Assembly (NCBI RefSeq): GCF_000224335.1
Contig: NZ_AFXZ01000032.1
Coordinates: 1 to 64,000 of the forward strand
DNA length: 64,000 bases
DNA from: Bizionia argentinensis JUB59
GTDB taxonomy: Bacteria; Bacteroidota; Bacteroidia; Flavobacteriales; Flavobacteriaceae
Reading direction: 5' to 3'
The notes below the pieces were generated by a model. The model saw only the letters and a list, made by a program, of their open reading frames with translations, was not told the DNA's origin and ran no database searches. A program made the position numbers and the translations under genes. Positions 37,196 through 47,472 of this stretch are shown here, piece by piece. Positions within the stretch are counted from its first letter, which is position 1. The number at the start of each line of letters is the position of its first letter.

Positions 37196-38731
37196 CTACT
37201 CCCATTCTATAGTTGCTGGTGGTTTTGAACTAATATCGTATACTACTCTATTAACGCCTTTTACTTTATTTATTATTTCGTTTGATGTTTTTTGTAAAAA
37301 CTCATACGGTAAATTCACCCAATCAGCGGTCATACCATCGGTACTTTCCACAGCTCTAAGCGCCACACACTTTTCATAAGTCCGCTCGTCGCCCATAACA
37401 CCAACACTATTAACAGGTAGTAAAATTGCACCCGCTTGCCATACGCTGTCATACAAATTCCACTTTCTTAAATTACCGATAAAAACGGCATCCACCTCTT
37501 GCAAAATACGTACTTTTTCAGCTGTAATATCACCTAAAATTCGAATAGCTAATCCAGGCCCAGGAAAAGGATGACGACCTAATAACTCCTTATCCATATC
37601 CATGGAAGCACCCACACGACGCACCTCATCTTTAAATAAAGCTTTAAGCGGCTCTACGATTTTAAGTTTCATAAAATCGGGTAAACCACCTACGTTGTGA
37701 TGACTTTTTATTGTAACACTTGGCCCACCTGTTGCAGAAACACTTTCAATAATATCTGGATAAATGGTACCTTGAGCTAACCATTTAACATCTGAAATCT
37801 CATGTGCTTCATCATCAAAAACCTCTATGAATATACCTCCTATAGCTTTACGCTTTTCTTCTGGATCGCTTAATCCGGCTAGGGCATCCAAAAAACGTGC
37901 CGAAGCATCGACACCTTTCACATTCAAGCCCATACCTTTGTATTGCTCTAAAACTTCACTGAACTCATTTTTACGTAACAATCCGTTATTTACGAAAATA
38001 CAATATAAATTTTCACCAATAGCTTTGTGCAATAACATCGCTGCTACTGAAGAATCTACGCCTCCCGAAAGTCCTAAAACAACGCGATCATTTCCTAATT
38101 TTTCTTTAAGTTCGGCTACCGACTCTTCAACAAAAGATTTTGGTGTCCAATCTTGTTCAACTTTAGCAATATGCACCAAAAAATTCTCAAGCAATTGACT
38201 ACCATCGGTTGTATGGTAAACTTCTGGGTGAAACTGAATGGCATATGTTTGTTCTCCTTCAATTTTAAAAGCCGCATTTTTAACTTCGTCTGTACTGGCT
38301 AATAAAACACCGTTTTCTGGAAGAGTTTTAATAGTATCACTATGGCTCATCCAAACTTGGCTGCCGGTATAAATGTTATGAAAGAATTCTTCTTTTTCTT
38401 TTACGAAAGATAAATTAGCACGGCCGTATTCTCTAGAATCAGAAGGCGCTACCTCTCCTCCTGAAAAATGCGCTAAATATTGCGCACCATAACAAACGGC
38501 TAGCAATGGCTTTTTACCACGAATAGCTTTCAGTTCAGGATGTAAAACCGCTTCTCCTCTTACGGAGTTTGGACTTCCTGAAAGAATAACCGCTTTATAA
38601 ATTTCTAAATTTTTCGGAATTTTATTGTAAGGATAAATCTCACAATAAATGTTGAGTTCCCTAACGCGACGCGCAATAAGCTGTGTGTATTGCGAGCCGA
38701 AATCTAATATAAGTACGTTGTTGTGTTGCAT
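37196..38731 (-). CDS. GMP synthase (glutamine-hydrolysing) GuaA
   Basis: Converts XMP to GMP with glutamine and ATP. The 511-residue protein has the class I amidotransferase domain with nucleophile C80 in [10 protein letters not shown] and the His of FHPEVYH, the PP-loop ATPase [16 protein letters not shown], and the dimerisation domain ending [15 protein letters not shown]. The start is ATG 38731, beginning [17 protein letters not shown]; a further in-frame start 15 bp upstream adds only five residues not expected for the family. It is 58 bp downstream of the PLP decarboxylase gene. Confidence 0.97.
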   Translation of the reverse strand: MQHNNVLILDFGSQYTQLIARRVRELNIYCEIYPYNKIPKNLEIYKAVILSGSPNSVRGEAVLHPELKAIRGKKPLLAVCYGAQYLAHFSGGEVAPSDSREYGRANLSFVKEKEEFFHNIYTGSQVWMSHSDTIKTLPENGVLLASTDEVKNAAFKIEGEQTYAIQFHPEVYHTTDGSQLLENFLVHIAKVEQDWTPKSFVEESVAELKEKLGNDRVVLGLSGGVDSSVAAMLLHKAIGENLYCIFVNNGLLRKNEFSEVLEQYKGMGLNVKGVDASARFLDALAGLSDPEEKRKAIGGIFIEVFDDEAHEISDVKWLAQGTIYPDIIESVSATGGPSVTIKSHHNVGGLPDFMKLKIVEPLKALFKDEVRRVGASMDMDKELLGRHPFPGPGLAIRILGDITAEKVRILQEVDAVFIGNLRKWNLYDSVWQAGAILLPVNSVGVMGDERTYEKCVALRAVESTDGMTADWVNLPYEFLQKTSNEIINKVKGVNRVVYDISSKPPATIEWE

Positions 38732-38789
38732 GCGTAAAAATAACAATTGATTATTGAATAACTATTTTAGCGGTGGAATTTTTTTATAA

Positions 38790-40160
38790 TTAATTCATAG
38801 AGTCTAAAATCATTTTAATATCGTTTTCTGTTGTATCTGGATTAATAAAGCAAAAACGCGAAACGGTTTCAAACGTATCACCATTTTTCCACTTGGTAGG
38901 CGTCACTAAAGCAAAACCTTTTTCATGGTTTTCATAAGTCCAATGGGTATAATCTTCCGGTTCCCATCCAATACGTCGGTATAGCACACAAGATAAACTC
39001 GGTTCTCTTACCAATTCCACATTTGGATTTTCTTTAATCATTTTACCAGCAAGTTGCGCCAATTCCAAACCACGTTCTACAGCTTCTTTATATCTGTCGG
39101 TTCCGTGAGTTGCTAATGAAAACCATAATGGTAAGCCACGAACGCGACGTGTTAATTGAATTTGATAATCGGTTGGATTAAAGCCATGAGCACCTTCATC
39201 TTTAAAAATATCTAAATAAGATCCTTGTTGGGAATGTGCAGCTTTCGCTAATTCAGGGTTTCTATAAATAACGGCACCACAATCATAGGGTGAGAACATC
39301 CACTTATGCGGGTCGATTGTAATGCTATCCGCACGTTCAATACCGTTAAATAAATGTCTTACCGAGTCGGCTGCCAAAGCACCACCACCATAAGCAGCAT
39401 CCACGTGAAACCATAAATTTTCTTTTTCACATACTTCTGCAATACCTTCTAAATCGTCAATAATTCCAGCATTGGTTGTTCCGCCCGTTGCTACTACAGA
39501 AAACAAACGTTTACGTTGGTGAAAGTTTAAATTATCAATAGTTTCGCGTAAAGCGGCACCTGTTAATTTTTCTTCGGAATCCACTAATAAAATATCCACA
39601 TCGGCTACTTTTGCCATAGCTTTAATAGAAGAGTGCGCGCCAATAGACGTGATAATCAGACCTTTTTCACGTTTATACGTATCATCTAATCGCCAATTTT
39701 CACGCGCTGTAACAATTGCTGATAAATTTGCTGCTGTTCCGCCACTGGTAAAAACGCCGAAAGCACCTTCTGGTAATCCGGTTAAAGAAACAATCCAAGA
39801 CATGGCTTCATTTTCGCAAAAAATACCGCCGGCACCTTCCATCCAGTAAGCTCCATGAATACTTGATGCCGATGTTACTAAATCGAACATAATGGCTGCA
39901 CGTGTTGGAGACGCTGGTACAAATGCTAAATTTCTTGGGTGATCTACTGGAACGTTGGCTTTGGCTAAATGCTCTTTCCATAAATTGAAAGCATACTCAC
40001 CACCGATCCCTTTTTCTGTAACGGTATCGCCAACAAGCGCTTTTAATTCCTCGTATTTTTTAGGTTTTCCTATTTGGTGTTCGGTAGATGAAATTCTACC
40101 AATGGCATATTTCATGACATCTAAAGTCATTTCAATAAGCTCTATATCAATTTTATGCAT
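38790..40160 (-). CDS. PLP-dependent group II decarboxylase
   Basis: Pyridoxal-phosphate enzyme of the glutamate/aromatic-L-amino-acid decarboxylase family, 456 residues. The PLP-binding lysine is K286 in ITIDPHKWMFSPYDCGAV, and DAAYGGG supplies the pyridine-ring aspartate. The N-terminal part has FNLWKEHLAKANVPVDHPRN. Substrate candidates are tyrosine, DOPA, glutamate or diaminobutyrate; I cannot separate them. It is 3 bp downstream of bshC, and its start is the second gene of that operon, but no pathway link to bacillithiol is known. Confidence 0.9.
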   Translation of the reverse strand: MHKIDIELIEMTLDVMKYAIGRISSTEHQIGKPKKYEELKALVGDTVTEKGIGGEYAFNLWKEHLAKANVPVDHPRNLAFVPASPTRAAIMFDLVTSASSIHGAYWMEGAGGIFCENEAMSWIVSLTGLPEGAFGVFTSGGTAANLSAIVTARENWRLDDTYKREKGLIITSIGAHSSIKAMAKVADVDILLVDSEEKLTGAALRETIDNLNFHQRKRLFSVVATGGTTNAGIIDDLEGIAEVCEKENLWFHVDAAYGGGALAADSVRHLFNGIERADSITIDPHKWMFSPYDCGAVIYRNPELAKAAHSQQGSYLDIFKDEGAHGFNPTDYQIQLTRRVRGLPLWFSLATHGTDRYKEAVERGLELAQLAGKMIKENPNVELVREPSLSCVLYRRIGWEPEDYTHWTYENHEKGFALVTPTKWKNGDTFETVSRFCFINPDTTENDIKMILDSMN

Positions 40161-40163
40161 GAA

Positions 40164-41768
40164 TTACTCTAAATTAAGTATTATAAACTCGTTTTTCAAC
40201 GGTTGCAAATTTAACATTAACTGCTGAATTAATTGGTCTCCAAACTCTAAATAAAAGGTAGAAAAATTGGTTTGTCGTTCTTGTAAACTCTGGTTTGGAA
40301 ATAAATCATCTTGCAATAACTTAACACGCTCTAAAACATCAGCTTGTTTCCGCTTTTGTGCTTTTAACAAACGTTTTTCTAAATGCTCCAATCCTTTTAT
40401 TTGTTTGTGTTCTTGAGCAGAAACAGCTCCTTTAAAAGATTCATCTGTTTTTTGTGCTAATATATATAAATCTTCAAATTGTTTTTGAAGATGTTTTTTT
40501 TGTTTTGAAAGATCTATTTGAATTTCAGAAATGTCTTTTGTGACTTTCGTTAACAACTCATTTTGCTTTAAAAACAGGTCTTCATTTTTTAAGCCTAGCT
40601 TTTCTAGTTTGTTTTGTTGCTTGGACGTTGTCAGCAATACCGAGTTTCGCAATAACAATATTGGAAATGGTATTTTTTGCGATTCGAAATTAGATTTAAG
40701 TTGAAACCAATACGCCAATTCGCCACCACCGCCAATATAACAGAGATTTGGTAAAACAACTTCTTGAAATAGCGGTCGTAAAATTACATTTGGACTAAAA
40801 CGTTCAGGGTGACTTTCAACTTCATCTAACAATTGACTTTTATTCCAAGAAATATCCGTTTCCAAAACTTGATAAACGCCATTTTCTTCAACAATGCGTT
40901 CCCGTAAACCTGGTTTAATATAGAATAGATTTATCTCACGTGGATTTACTTGAATTTTATAATTTTCAGGTAAGCTGTTTAGTTGTTCGTTGGTTTCTGA
41001 AACATTTTTAAAAGAACTCTGATTTACGAGTTCTTCTTTTACATAAGGAATAAACTCCTTTTTTAAGGCTTTATCATTTCCATCTAAAATAACTAATCCG
41101 TATTCTGAAAATAATTCGTTTACCAAATAGCGCGTAGCTTCGGTTAAATTATTATGGTTTACATATGTATTTTGAAACAAAGCAACAAGTTTATCGCCAT
41201 TGATACTTTTAGGTAATTGTTTTGAAAACACTTCAAAAACATTTTTAAATCCCTCTAAATCTAATTCACCAACTGGTCCAGAGGCCTCGCGATTCCATTG
41301 TACTTTTTTCTCTTTAAAATTGAAGTAATTAATTTCCTCAAAATCATGATCTTCTGTTGCCATCCAATAAATAGGCACAAAATTAGTTTCGGGGTGTTTA
41401 ACTTTTAATTCTTCACATAAATTAATTGTTGAAACAATTTTATACAAGAAATAAAGGGGGCCAGTAAAGATATTTAATTGATGACCTGTGGTAATTGTAA
41501 AGGTGTTATCATCTTTTAAAGATTCAATATTTCTTTTTGTTACAGATGAACTATTGACATTCTGATATTGTTCTTGTAAACTCGAAACCAAAACAGCTCT
41601 AGATTTTGAAGTGAAAGACGCTTTCTTTTCATCTATTTGATCTTTAAAATTATCCAGCTTTGGAAAGCGGTGATAAAAAGGTTTTAAAGCCGATTTCTCA
41701 TCTAAATAATCACATATTAAACCTGAAAAATAGTTGGTATTTCTAAACGTTATACAGTCTGTTGGCAT
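40164..41768 (-). CDS. Bacillithiol biosynthesis cysteine-adding enzyme BshC
   Basis: Adds cysteine to glucosamine-malate in the last step of bacillithiol synthesis. The 534 residues match the family in length and in landmarks: ITTGHQLNIFTGPLYFLYKI near the N-terminus, YWMATEDHDFEEI, ILRPLFQEVVLPNLCYIGGGGELAYW, and the C-terminal coiled coil (about 395-490). BshA and BshB are not in this window. Bacillithiol is known from Bacillota and is encoded in many Bacteroidota. The first gene of a leftward operon with the PLP decarboxylase; divergent from miaE. Confidence 0.94.
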   Translation of the reverse strand: MPTDCITFRNTNYFSGLICDYLDEKSALKPFYHRFPKLDNFKDQIDEKKASFTSKSRAVLVSSLQEQYQNVNSSSVTKRNIESLKDDNTFTITTGHQLNIFTGPLYFLYKIVSTINLCEELKVKHPETNFVPIYWMATEDHDFEEINYFNFKEKKVQWNREASGPVGELDLEGFKNVFEVFSKQLPKSINGDKLVALFQNTYVNHNNLTEATRYLVNELFSEYGLVILDGNDKALKKEFIPYVKEELVNQSSFKNVSETNEQLNSLPENYKIQVNPREINLFYIKPGLRERIVEENGVYQVLETDISWNKSQLLDEVESHPERFSPNVILRPLFQEVVLPNLCYIGGGGELAYWFQLKSNFESQKIPFPILLLRNSVLLTTSKQQNKLEKLGLKNEDLFLKQNELLTKVTKDISEIQIDLSKQKKHLQKQFEDLYILAQKTDESFKGAVSAQEHKQIKGLEHLEKRLLKAQKRKQADVLERVKLLQDDLFPNQSLQERQTNFSTFYLEFGDQLIQQLMLNLQPLKNEFIILNLE

Positions 41769-41883
41769 AGTTAAACATTGAATTTTTAAAAACGTAAATA
41801 TACGGATTCTAGTCTTAAAAATAACTTAAAACATAAGCAGATAAGAGCTAGAAAGATTGCCTATATTTACCGAAAAAGTATTT

Positions 41884-42465
41884 ATGTTAGGTTTAAAATT
41901 AGCTACAGATCCGCGATGGGTGGATATTGCAGAATCGAATTTGGAAGAAATATTAACCGATCACGCTTGGTGCGAACAAAAAGCTGCAACCAATGCCATT
42001 ACTATTATTACACTTAATTCTCAATACACCGATTTAGTAACCGAGTTATTAGAGTTGGCAAAAGAGGAGATTGAACACTTTCAAATGGTTCATGATATTA
42101 TAAAAGAACGCGGTTTTACATTAGGTCGCGAGCGCAAAGACAGCTATGTAAACGAGCTTTATAAGTTTATGAATAAAGGCGGTAGCCAAATTCAAGCTAT
42201 GGTAGACAGACTCTTGTTTTCTGCAATGATTGAAGCCAGAAGTTGCGAACGTTTTAAACTCTTATCAGAAAACATTAAAGATCCAGAATTGGCTAAATTT
42301 TATCATGAGTTAATGATTAGTGAAGCGGGACATTACACCCTGTTTATAGGTTTTGCTAGAAAATACGGACAAGATGTGGATGTGGACAAACGCTGGAAAG
42401 AACTTATTGATTTTGAAGCGGAAGTAATTCAAAGGTACGGCAAATCGGAAACGATTCATGGTTAA
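41884..42465 (+). CDS. tRNA-(ms2io6A)-hydroxylase MiaE
   Basis: Non-haem diiron enzyme that hydroxylates the isopentenyl side chain of 2-methylthio-N6-isopentenyl-A37 in tRNA. The 193-residue ferritin-like protein has the ligand motifs CEQKAA (E31) and EEIEHF (E62, H65), and a second ExxH in ISEAGHYTLF. The ATG at 41884 is used because MLGLKLATDPRW is the conserved start; an in-frame TTG further upstream adds nine extra residues. It requires the MiaA/MiaB products, which are not in this window. Confidence 0.92.
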   Translation: MLGLKLATDPRWVDIAESNLEEILTDHAWCEQKAATNAITIITLNSQYTDLVTELLELAKEEIEHFQMVHDIIKERGFTLGRERKDSYVNELYKFMNKGGSQIQAMVDRLLFSAMIEARSCERFKLLSENIKDPELAKFYHELMISEAGHYTLFIGFARKYGQDVDVDKRWKELIDFEAEVIQRYGKSETIHG

Positions 42466-42636
42466 AACCTTTCATCTAGAAACAATTACATTGAATATCT
42501 AGTTAAACTTTAAATAGCAAATTTTTACTGTTTGAAAAACTTGTCTTACTTTTATTTAATCTAAAAATGAATTAATCTTTCAAATACAAGTCACTTTAAA
42601 GTATTTTTCTTAAATTATAGTTCTATTCTTGTAATT

Positions 42637-43905
42637 ATGAAAAGCTTTCAACAAATAAAACAAATTCTTTATTTACTTACCGTTTTCGGGACTTATATTT
42701 CTGGTTTTTCACAAGTAGAAGCCGAGGTTTTTATTGAAATTAGCGGTAAAGTCGTAGATAGTAATACAAAAAACGCTCTTGTTTTTGCCGATATTATAGT
42801 TTCAGATTCTAATATTGCCACTGTTTCAAACAACGAAGGTAATTACATACTAAAAATACCAGCCAATTTTAAAGATCGCTTTATAGTCGTAACCTATTTA
42901 GGTTATGCGGAAAAGAAAGTATCGATTGTTTCCGCACTTGAAAATAACGTTATAAAACTCCAACAAACAGTTACGCCACTTCAAGAAATCAGTATTATCC
43001 AGCCGAAAAATGCTGAAACGCTACTACGACTCATGCTGCAAAACATACCTGATAATTATGTAGAATCTAGCATGGAAATGACCGGTTTTTACAGAGAAAC
43101 CATAAAAAAAAGACGTCAAAACGTATCATTATCAGAAGCTGTTATAAATATTTATAAACGACCAAACAGTCAAAACCGACGTGACGCTATAGAATTAGTG
43201 AAAGCTAGAAAAAGCACCAATTATGCTAAATTAGATACTTTAGCATTTAAACTTCAAGGCGGGCCTTTCAGTAATTTATATACCGATATTGTAAAATATC
43301 CGCAATATATTTTCAACGAAGATAATTTAAAAGTTTACAATTATACATTCGATGAATCAACCGTTATAAATGATCAATTAATATATGTCGTTAACTTTAA
43401 ACAGAAACCGGAATATGAAATGCCTTTGTATTACGGGAAACTTTATATAGACTCTAAAACGTATGCCTTAATAAGTGCTGTCTTTAGTCTGAATGTTGAA
43501 AATCGTGAGTTGGCCAGCGAATTATTTGTAAAACAAAAACCTAGAAAAGCTAAAGTATATCCTACAGCAGCTAATTACCGTGTTAACTACCGTAATAGCA
43601 ATGGTAAATGGTATTATAGTTATAGTAGTATTTCACTTACATTTAAAGTGAATTGGAAAGGCCGTTTATTTAATAGCGTATATACTTTAAATAGTGAAAT
43701 GGCTATTACCAATTGGAACTATACAGATGAAAGGTATTCAAAAACAAAAAATAAAGAACAAGTTTTCAGGCCCAACAGTATTCTAATTGATGAAGCCTCT
43801 GGCTTTTCGGATCCCGAATTTTGGGGTGAATACAATATTATAGAGCCCGAGAAATCTATTGAATCGGCCATCGAAAAAATTCAAAAGCAGCTGGATAAAA
43901 CTTAA
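42637..43905 (+). CDS. Secreted carboxypeptidase-regulatory-like domain protein
   Basis: A 422-residue exported protein with a signal peptide (about 1-26, FGTYISGFSQ). A CarboxypepD_reg-like beta-sandwich follows (about 33-115; ISGKVVDSNTKNALVFADI, then GNYILKIP and VVTYLGYAEK). The remaining 300 residues resemble the long non-TonB companions of such domains (MTGFYRETIKKRRQNVSLSE; LYYGKLYIDSKTYALISAVF). The regulatory-like domain usually introduces TonB-dependent receptors, but no receptor barrel is present. Probably an envelope protein of unknown role; monocistronic. Confidence 0.8.
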   Translation: MKSFQQIKQILYLLTVFGTYISGFSQVEAEVFIEISGKVVDSNTKNALVFADIIVSDSNIATVSNNEGNYILKIPANFKDRFIVVTYLGYAEKKVSIVSALENNVIKLQQTVTPLQEISIIQPKNAETLLRLMLQNIPDNYVESSMEMTGFYRETIKKRRQNVSLSEAVINIYKRPNSQNRRDAIELVKARKSTNYAKLDTLAFKLQGGPFSNLYTDIVKYPQYIFNEDNLKVYNYTFDESTVINDQLIYVVNFKQKPEYEMPLYYGKLYIDSKTYALISAVFSLNVENRELASELFVKQKPRKAKVYPTAANYRVNYRNSNGKWYYSYSSISLTFKVNWKGRLFNSVYTLNSEMAITNWNYTDERYSKTKNKEQVFRPNSILIDEASGFSDPEFWGEYNIIEPEKSIESAIEKIQKQLDKT

Positions 43906-43971
43906 AACAAAAAGTCAAAACCATAGATATTCAAATCGGTAATTTCATGTATACTTATATAGAATCAACTA

Positions 43972-44236
43972 CTTCACGCCTACCAATTCGGAGAAAGCTG
44001 AAATCATTAAAACAGGTGTCGATGTATTATCATTCTAAAATCTTTTGCTAAATCAAAACCACTTTTCCCGGCAAATTAATGTTCAATAAAACACAACCGA
44101 ATTGCGACTCATCAAGAGTTTTTTCAGCAAGTAAATCGTCATATACGGTTTCCACATCCATGTTCTCGGATAACAGCGCTTTTTTAATATTTCTATTAAG
44201 CTCCGGATCATCTTCTATAATAAGTATTCTTCTCAC
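43972..44236 (-). pseudogene. Decayed response regulator receiver domain
   Basis: Remnant of a two-component response regulator on the minus strand. A GTG-started frame gives RRILIIEDDPELNRNIKKAL through VLLNINLPGK. A lost base in the A run then shifts frame: SGFDLAKDFR is readable in the next frame. A second shift near AGAATGATAAT leads to DNTSTPVLMISAFSEL and a stop. The phosphoacceptor Asp of the LLDINLP motif is Asn here. The DNA-binding domain and partner kinase are gone. It lies between the secreted protein and mgtE, neither of which needs it. Confidence 0.78.
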
Positions 44237-44419
44237 CTGACCAATAATTTTAGATCTGGCAAAATTAAGTAATATAAAATAGATGCCATATGCCAATTTT
44301 TAGTTTGGAGCTAATAGCCGGCTTTTAAATTATAAAACTTTCAAAAACTAAATAAAAATCATTCCTATTTAAGAAGAAAAGAACAAATGAGAATATTTAC
44401 TAAAATTAAAGATTAGAGT

Positions 44420-44427
44420 TACATTTG
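44420..44427 (+). promoter_or_regulatory. Probable -7 element of mgtE
   Basis: TACATTTG matches TAnnTTTG, about 100 nt upstream of the mgtE start. The leader is A/T-rich and no magnesium riboswitch is recognisable in it. Confidence 0.4.
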
Positions 44428-44528
44428 TATGCAAAATGTAATTAAAGTTTCTAATTTCCCATTATATAATAATGGCGTTATTATTAATACGTTTTTAGAA
44501 AATATATCTTACAATTAATTATAAAAAA

Positions 44529-45875
44529 ATGGGTATGCCAGTAACTGAAACTGATTATCTTGAGCTAATTAAAAACAAAAAATGGCGTGTTTTAAGGCGT
44601 GCGCTGCATGAATTAGATTCTCTTGAAGCTGCTGAATTGGTTGAAAACGCTTCCAAAGGAAATAAGGTAATCCTGTTTAGATTACTAACTAGAGAACAAA
44701 CGAAAGATGTATTTAAGTTACTTCCGCACTCTGAACAAGAGGACGTTATTGAAGGTTTAGCCGAGAATTTTCAAAAGCTAGCAAGATTACTTAGCGACAT
44801 TAAACCAGATGATAGAACAGCATTTTTTGAAGAGTTACCAGGAGATATTGCCCAGCGACTAATTCAAAAATTAACGCCAGAAGAACAGAAAATTTCCATT
44901 CAACTTTTAAGTTATCCAAAAGATAGTATTGGTCGTTTAATGACGCCGGAATTTGTGGCTATAAAAGCAGAATTTACGGTTGCAGAAGCTTTTGCTCATA
45001 TTCGAGAACACGGAAAAGACTCGGAAACTTTAAATGTTATTTATGTTATTGACGATAATTGGAAGCTGATTGACGATGTCACCATCAAGGAATTAATTTT
45101 GGCACCTCCGGGTCAAATAGTCGACGACCTCATTAATCATCGTTTTGTATCCTTGAATGCTTTGGACGATCAAGAAACAGCTATTTCCGTATTTAAAGAT
45201 TATGACCGAGTTGCTTTACCCGTTTTAAGCAAGGAAGGCGTCCTTTTGGGTATTGTAACCTTCGATGATATTATGGATGTTATTGAAGAAGAATCTACAG
45301 AGGATTTTCATAAATTCGGATCGGTACAAAATGCCAGTAAAAACCCATTAAAGGAACGTATTTTTAACCTATATAAAAACAGAATTGTTTGGCTCGTGCT
45401 TTTAGTTTTTATGAACATTTTTTCGGGAGCAGCTCTAGCCAGTTTTGAAGATGTAATTCAGTCTTTTGTTGCCCTCGTTTTCTTTTTACCTCTGTTAATT
45501 GATAGTGGCGGAAATGCCGGATCGCAATCAGCAACGCTTATGATTCGCTATTTGGCCTTGGGTGAAATTCAAATATCCGATTGGTATAAGTTAATTGGTA
45601 GAGAACTTTTAGTATCGTTTTTATTAGGTATTACTATGGCTATAAGTATTGCAGCAGTTGCTAGTTTTAGAGCGCCAGAAATTATTATAGTGGTGTGTAT
45701 AGCCATGGTTATAAACGTTATGCTTGGTAGTTTAATTGGTCTACTATTACCGTTTATATTTACTAAATTAAAAATAGATCCTGCCACGGCTAGTGCGCCT
45801 TTAGTAACATCTTTATCTGATATATGTGGCGTATTGATCTACTTTTCTTTAGCAACCAGGTTGCTGGAGTTTTAA
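44529..45875 (+). CDS. Magnesium transporter MgtE
   Basis: Homodimeric Mg2+ channel of 448 residues: N-terminal superhelical domain (about 15-135), paired CBS domains (about 135-260) that sense cytosolic Mg2+, a connecting helix, and five membrane helices (about 285-448). The pore region is in LLIDSGGNAGSQSATLMIRYLALGE. The start is the ATG at 44529, after an A/T-rich leader. It is monocistronic and faces rimO, with a 14-bp hairpin between them. Confidence 0.94.
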   Translation: MGMPVTETDYLELIKNKKWRVLRRALHELDSLEAAELVENASKGNKVILFRLLTREQTKDVFKLLPHSEQEDVIEGLAENFQKLARLLSDIKPDDRTAFFEELPGDIAQRLIQKLTPEEQKISIQLLSYPKDSIGRLMTPEFVAIKAEFTVAEAFAHIREHGKDSETLNVIYVIDDNWKLIDDVTIKELILAPPGQIVDDLINHRFVSLNALDDQETAISVFKDYDRVALPVLSKEGVLLGIVTFDDIMDVIEEESTEDFHKFGSVQNASKNPLKERIFNLYKNRIVWLVLLVFMNIFSGAALASFEDVIQSFVALVFFLPLLIDSGGNAGSQSATLMIRYLALGEIQISDWYKLIGRELLVSFLLGITMAISIAAVASFRAPEIIIVVCIAMVINVMLGSLIGLLLPFIFTKLKIDPATASAPLVTSLSDICGVLIYFSLATRLLEF

Positions 45876-45904
45876 GTGGAATAAAAATAGATTAGGTTTT
45901 AAAT

Positions 45905-45943
45905 TACACTTTGTCTCTATAAAAAATTCAGAGACAAAGTGTA
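45905..45943. terminator. Bidirectional hairpin between mgtE and rimO
   Basis: A 14-bp perfect stem (45905-45918 with 45930-45943) with an A-rich 11-nt loop lies between two convergent genes. There is no long T run on either side, so it may work only weakly as an intrinsic terminator or protect 3' ends. Confidence 0.55.
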
Positions 45944-46013
45944 TAGTAATATTTAACGAACACTTTAACCAGAAAGATCAGGCGTGGTCTATTTGTAAAA
46001 AATCCAGGAAAAA

Positions 46014-47333
46014 TTAAGCATGCACTTCTGCACTTACCACTTCCGCATACAAATCAAAATCTGCTGCTTCCGTAATAATTACTTGTGCGTATTCTCCCGT
46101 TTTTAAGTAAGTTTTTGAAGCTTCAATAAGCACTTCATTATCAACGTCTGGTGAATCAAATTCCGTACGTCCTACAAAGTATTCGCCTTCTTTTCTATCG
46201 ATAACTACTTTAAACTCCTGACCGATTTTAGCTTGATTTAATTCCCAAGAAATTTGCGATTGGATTTCCATAATTTCATTAGCGCGTTCTTGTTTCACAT
46301 CTTCAGGAACATCATCTTCTAAATTAAAAGCATGTGTGTTTTCTTCATGACTATATGTAAAACAGCCTAAACGCTCAAATCGCATAGCTTTAACCCATTC
46401 TTTTAACTCTTGAAAATGCGCCTCCGTTTCACCAGGATATCCAACAATTAGAGTTGTACGGATAGTCATTTCTGGAACGGCTTGTCTAAATTCTTTTAAA
46501 AGTTTAGTCGTTTTTTCATTAGTTGTTCCACGACGCATACTTTTAAGAATGTCGTCTGAAATATGTTGCAATGGAATATCTAAATAGTTACATATTTTAG
46601 GCTCACGCTTCATAACATCTAAAACATCCATTGGAAAACCAGTTGGAAATGCGTAATGCAAACGAATCCATTCAATACCTTCGACTTTCACTAAAGCCTC
46701 AAGTAATTCAGCTAAATTTCGTTTTTTGTATATATCAAGTCCGTAGTAGGTTAAATCCTGGGCAATTAGAATAAGTTCCTTAACACCGTTAGCTGCTAAT
46801 TTTTCTGCTTCGATGACTAAATTTTCAATAGGTGTACTTTTATGTTTTCCACGCATAAGTGGAATAGCACAAAAACTACACGGGCGATCGCAACCTTCAG
46901 CAATTTTTAAATAGGCGTAATTTTTTGGCGTAGTTGTTAAACGTTCACCAATTAATTCATGCTTATAATCTGCACCTAAAGCTTTTAATAAAGCTGGCAA
47001 TTCTGTTGTTCCAAAATACTGATCTACATTTGGAATTTCCTTCATTAAGTCCGGTTTATAACGCTCACTTAAACAACCGGTAACAAATACTTTATCAACT
47101 TCGCCGGCTTCCTTTTTCTGCATGAATTCCAAAATGGTATTCACACTTTCTTCTTTAGCGTTATTAATAAATCCACAGGTATTGATAACAACAACATTAC
47201 CTTCTTCCTCATGTACCACGTCTTTTCCGCTAGCTTTAAGCTGGCCCATTAAAACTTCGCTATCGTAAACATTTTTACTACAGCCAAGTGTTATAACGTT
47301 GATCCTATTCTTTTTAAGTGTCTTTGTTCTCAT
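46014..47333 (-). CDS. Ribosomal protein S12 methylthiotransferase RimO
   Basis: Radical-SAM enzyme that methylthiolates an aspartate of ribosomal protein S12. The 439 residues show the three cluster ligands of the N-terminal UPF0004 domain (C18, C53, C87), the radical-SAM motif C148-x3-C152-x2-C155 in AEGCDRPCSFCAIP, and a C-terminal TRAM domain (about 365-430). It follows ftsY on the same strand, as is common in this phylum, but ftsY has its own terminator between the two. A TATATTTG box (47392-47399) may be its promoter. Confidence 0.96.
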   Translation of the reverse strand: MRTKTLKKNRINVITLGCSKNVYDSEVLMGQLKASGKDVVHEEEGNVVVINTCGFINNAKEESVNTILEFMQKKEAGEVDKVFVTGCLSERYKPDLMKEIPNVDQYFGTTELPALLKALGADYKHELIGERLTTTPKNYAYLKIAEGCDRPCSFCAIPLMRGKHKSTPIENLVIEAEKLAANGVKELILIAQDLTYYGLDIYKKRNLAELLEALVKVEGIEWIRLHYAFPTGFPMDVLDVMKREPKICNYLDIPLQHISDDILKSMRRGTTNEKTTKLLKEFRQAVPEMTIRTTLIVGYPGETEAHFQELKEWVKAMRFERLGCFTYSHEENTHAFNLEDDVPEDVKQERANEIMEIQSQISWELNQAKIGQEFKVVIDRKEGEYFVGRTEFDSPDVDNEVLIEASKTYLKTGEYAQVIITEAADFDLYAEVVSAEVHA

Positions 47334-47411
47334 ACTCGTTTCCTATTAAAACAGGAATCTTTTTAATTAATATCTACTTTTTTACAGGATGCAAATATAC
47401 AATATGTTTAG

Positions 47412-47446
47412 AAACAAAAAGACTTCAATCAAATTGAAGTCTTTTA
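47412..47446 (-). terminator. Terminator of ftsY
   Basis: A 12-bp perfect stem (47417-47428 with 47434-47445), a 5-nt loop, then a T-rich tail on the minus strand. Confidence 0.85.
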
Positions 47447-47472
47447 TTATTTTTTATATAATTGATCACCTT

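Noticed and set aside
44429-44518. A 29-codon frame in the mgtE leader
   Set aside because: Its ATG sits 2 nt after the -7 box and so would lie outside the transcript.
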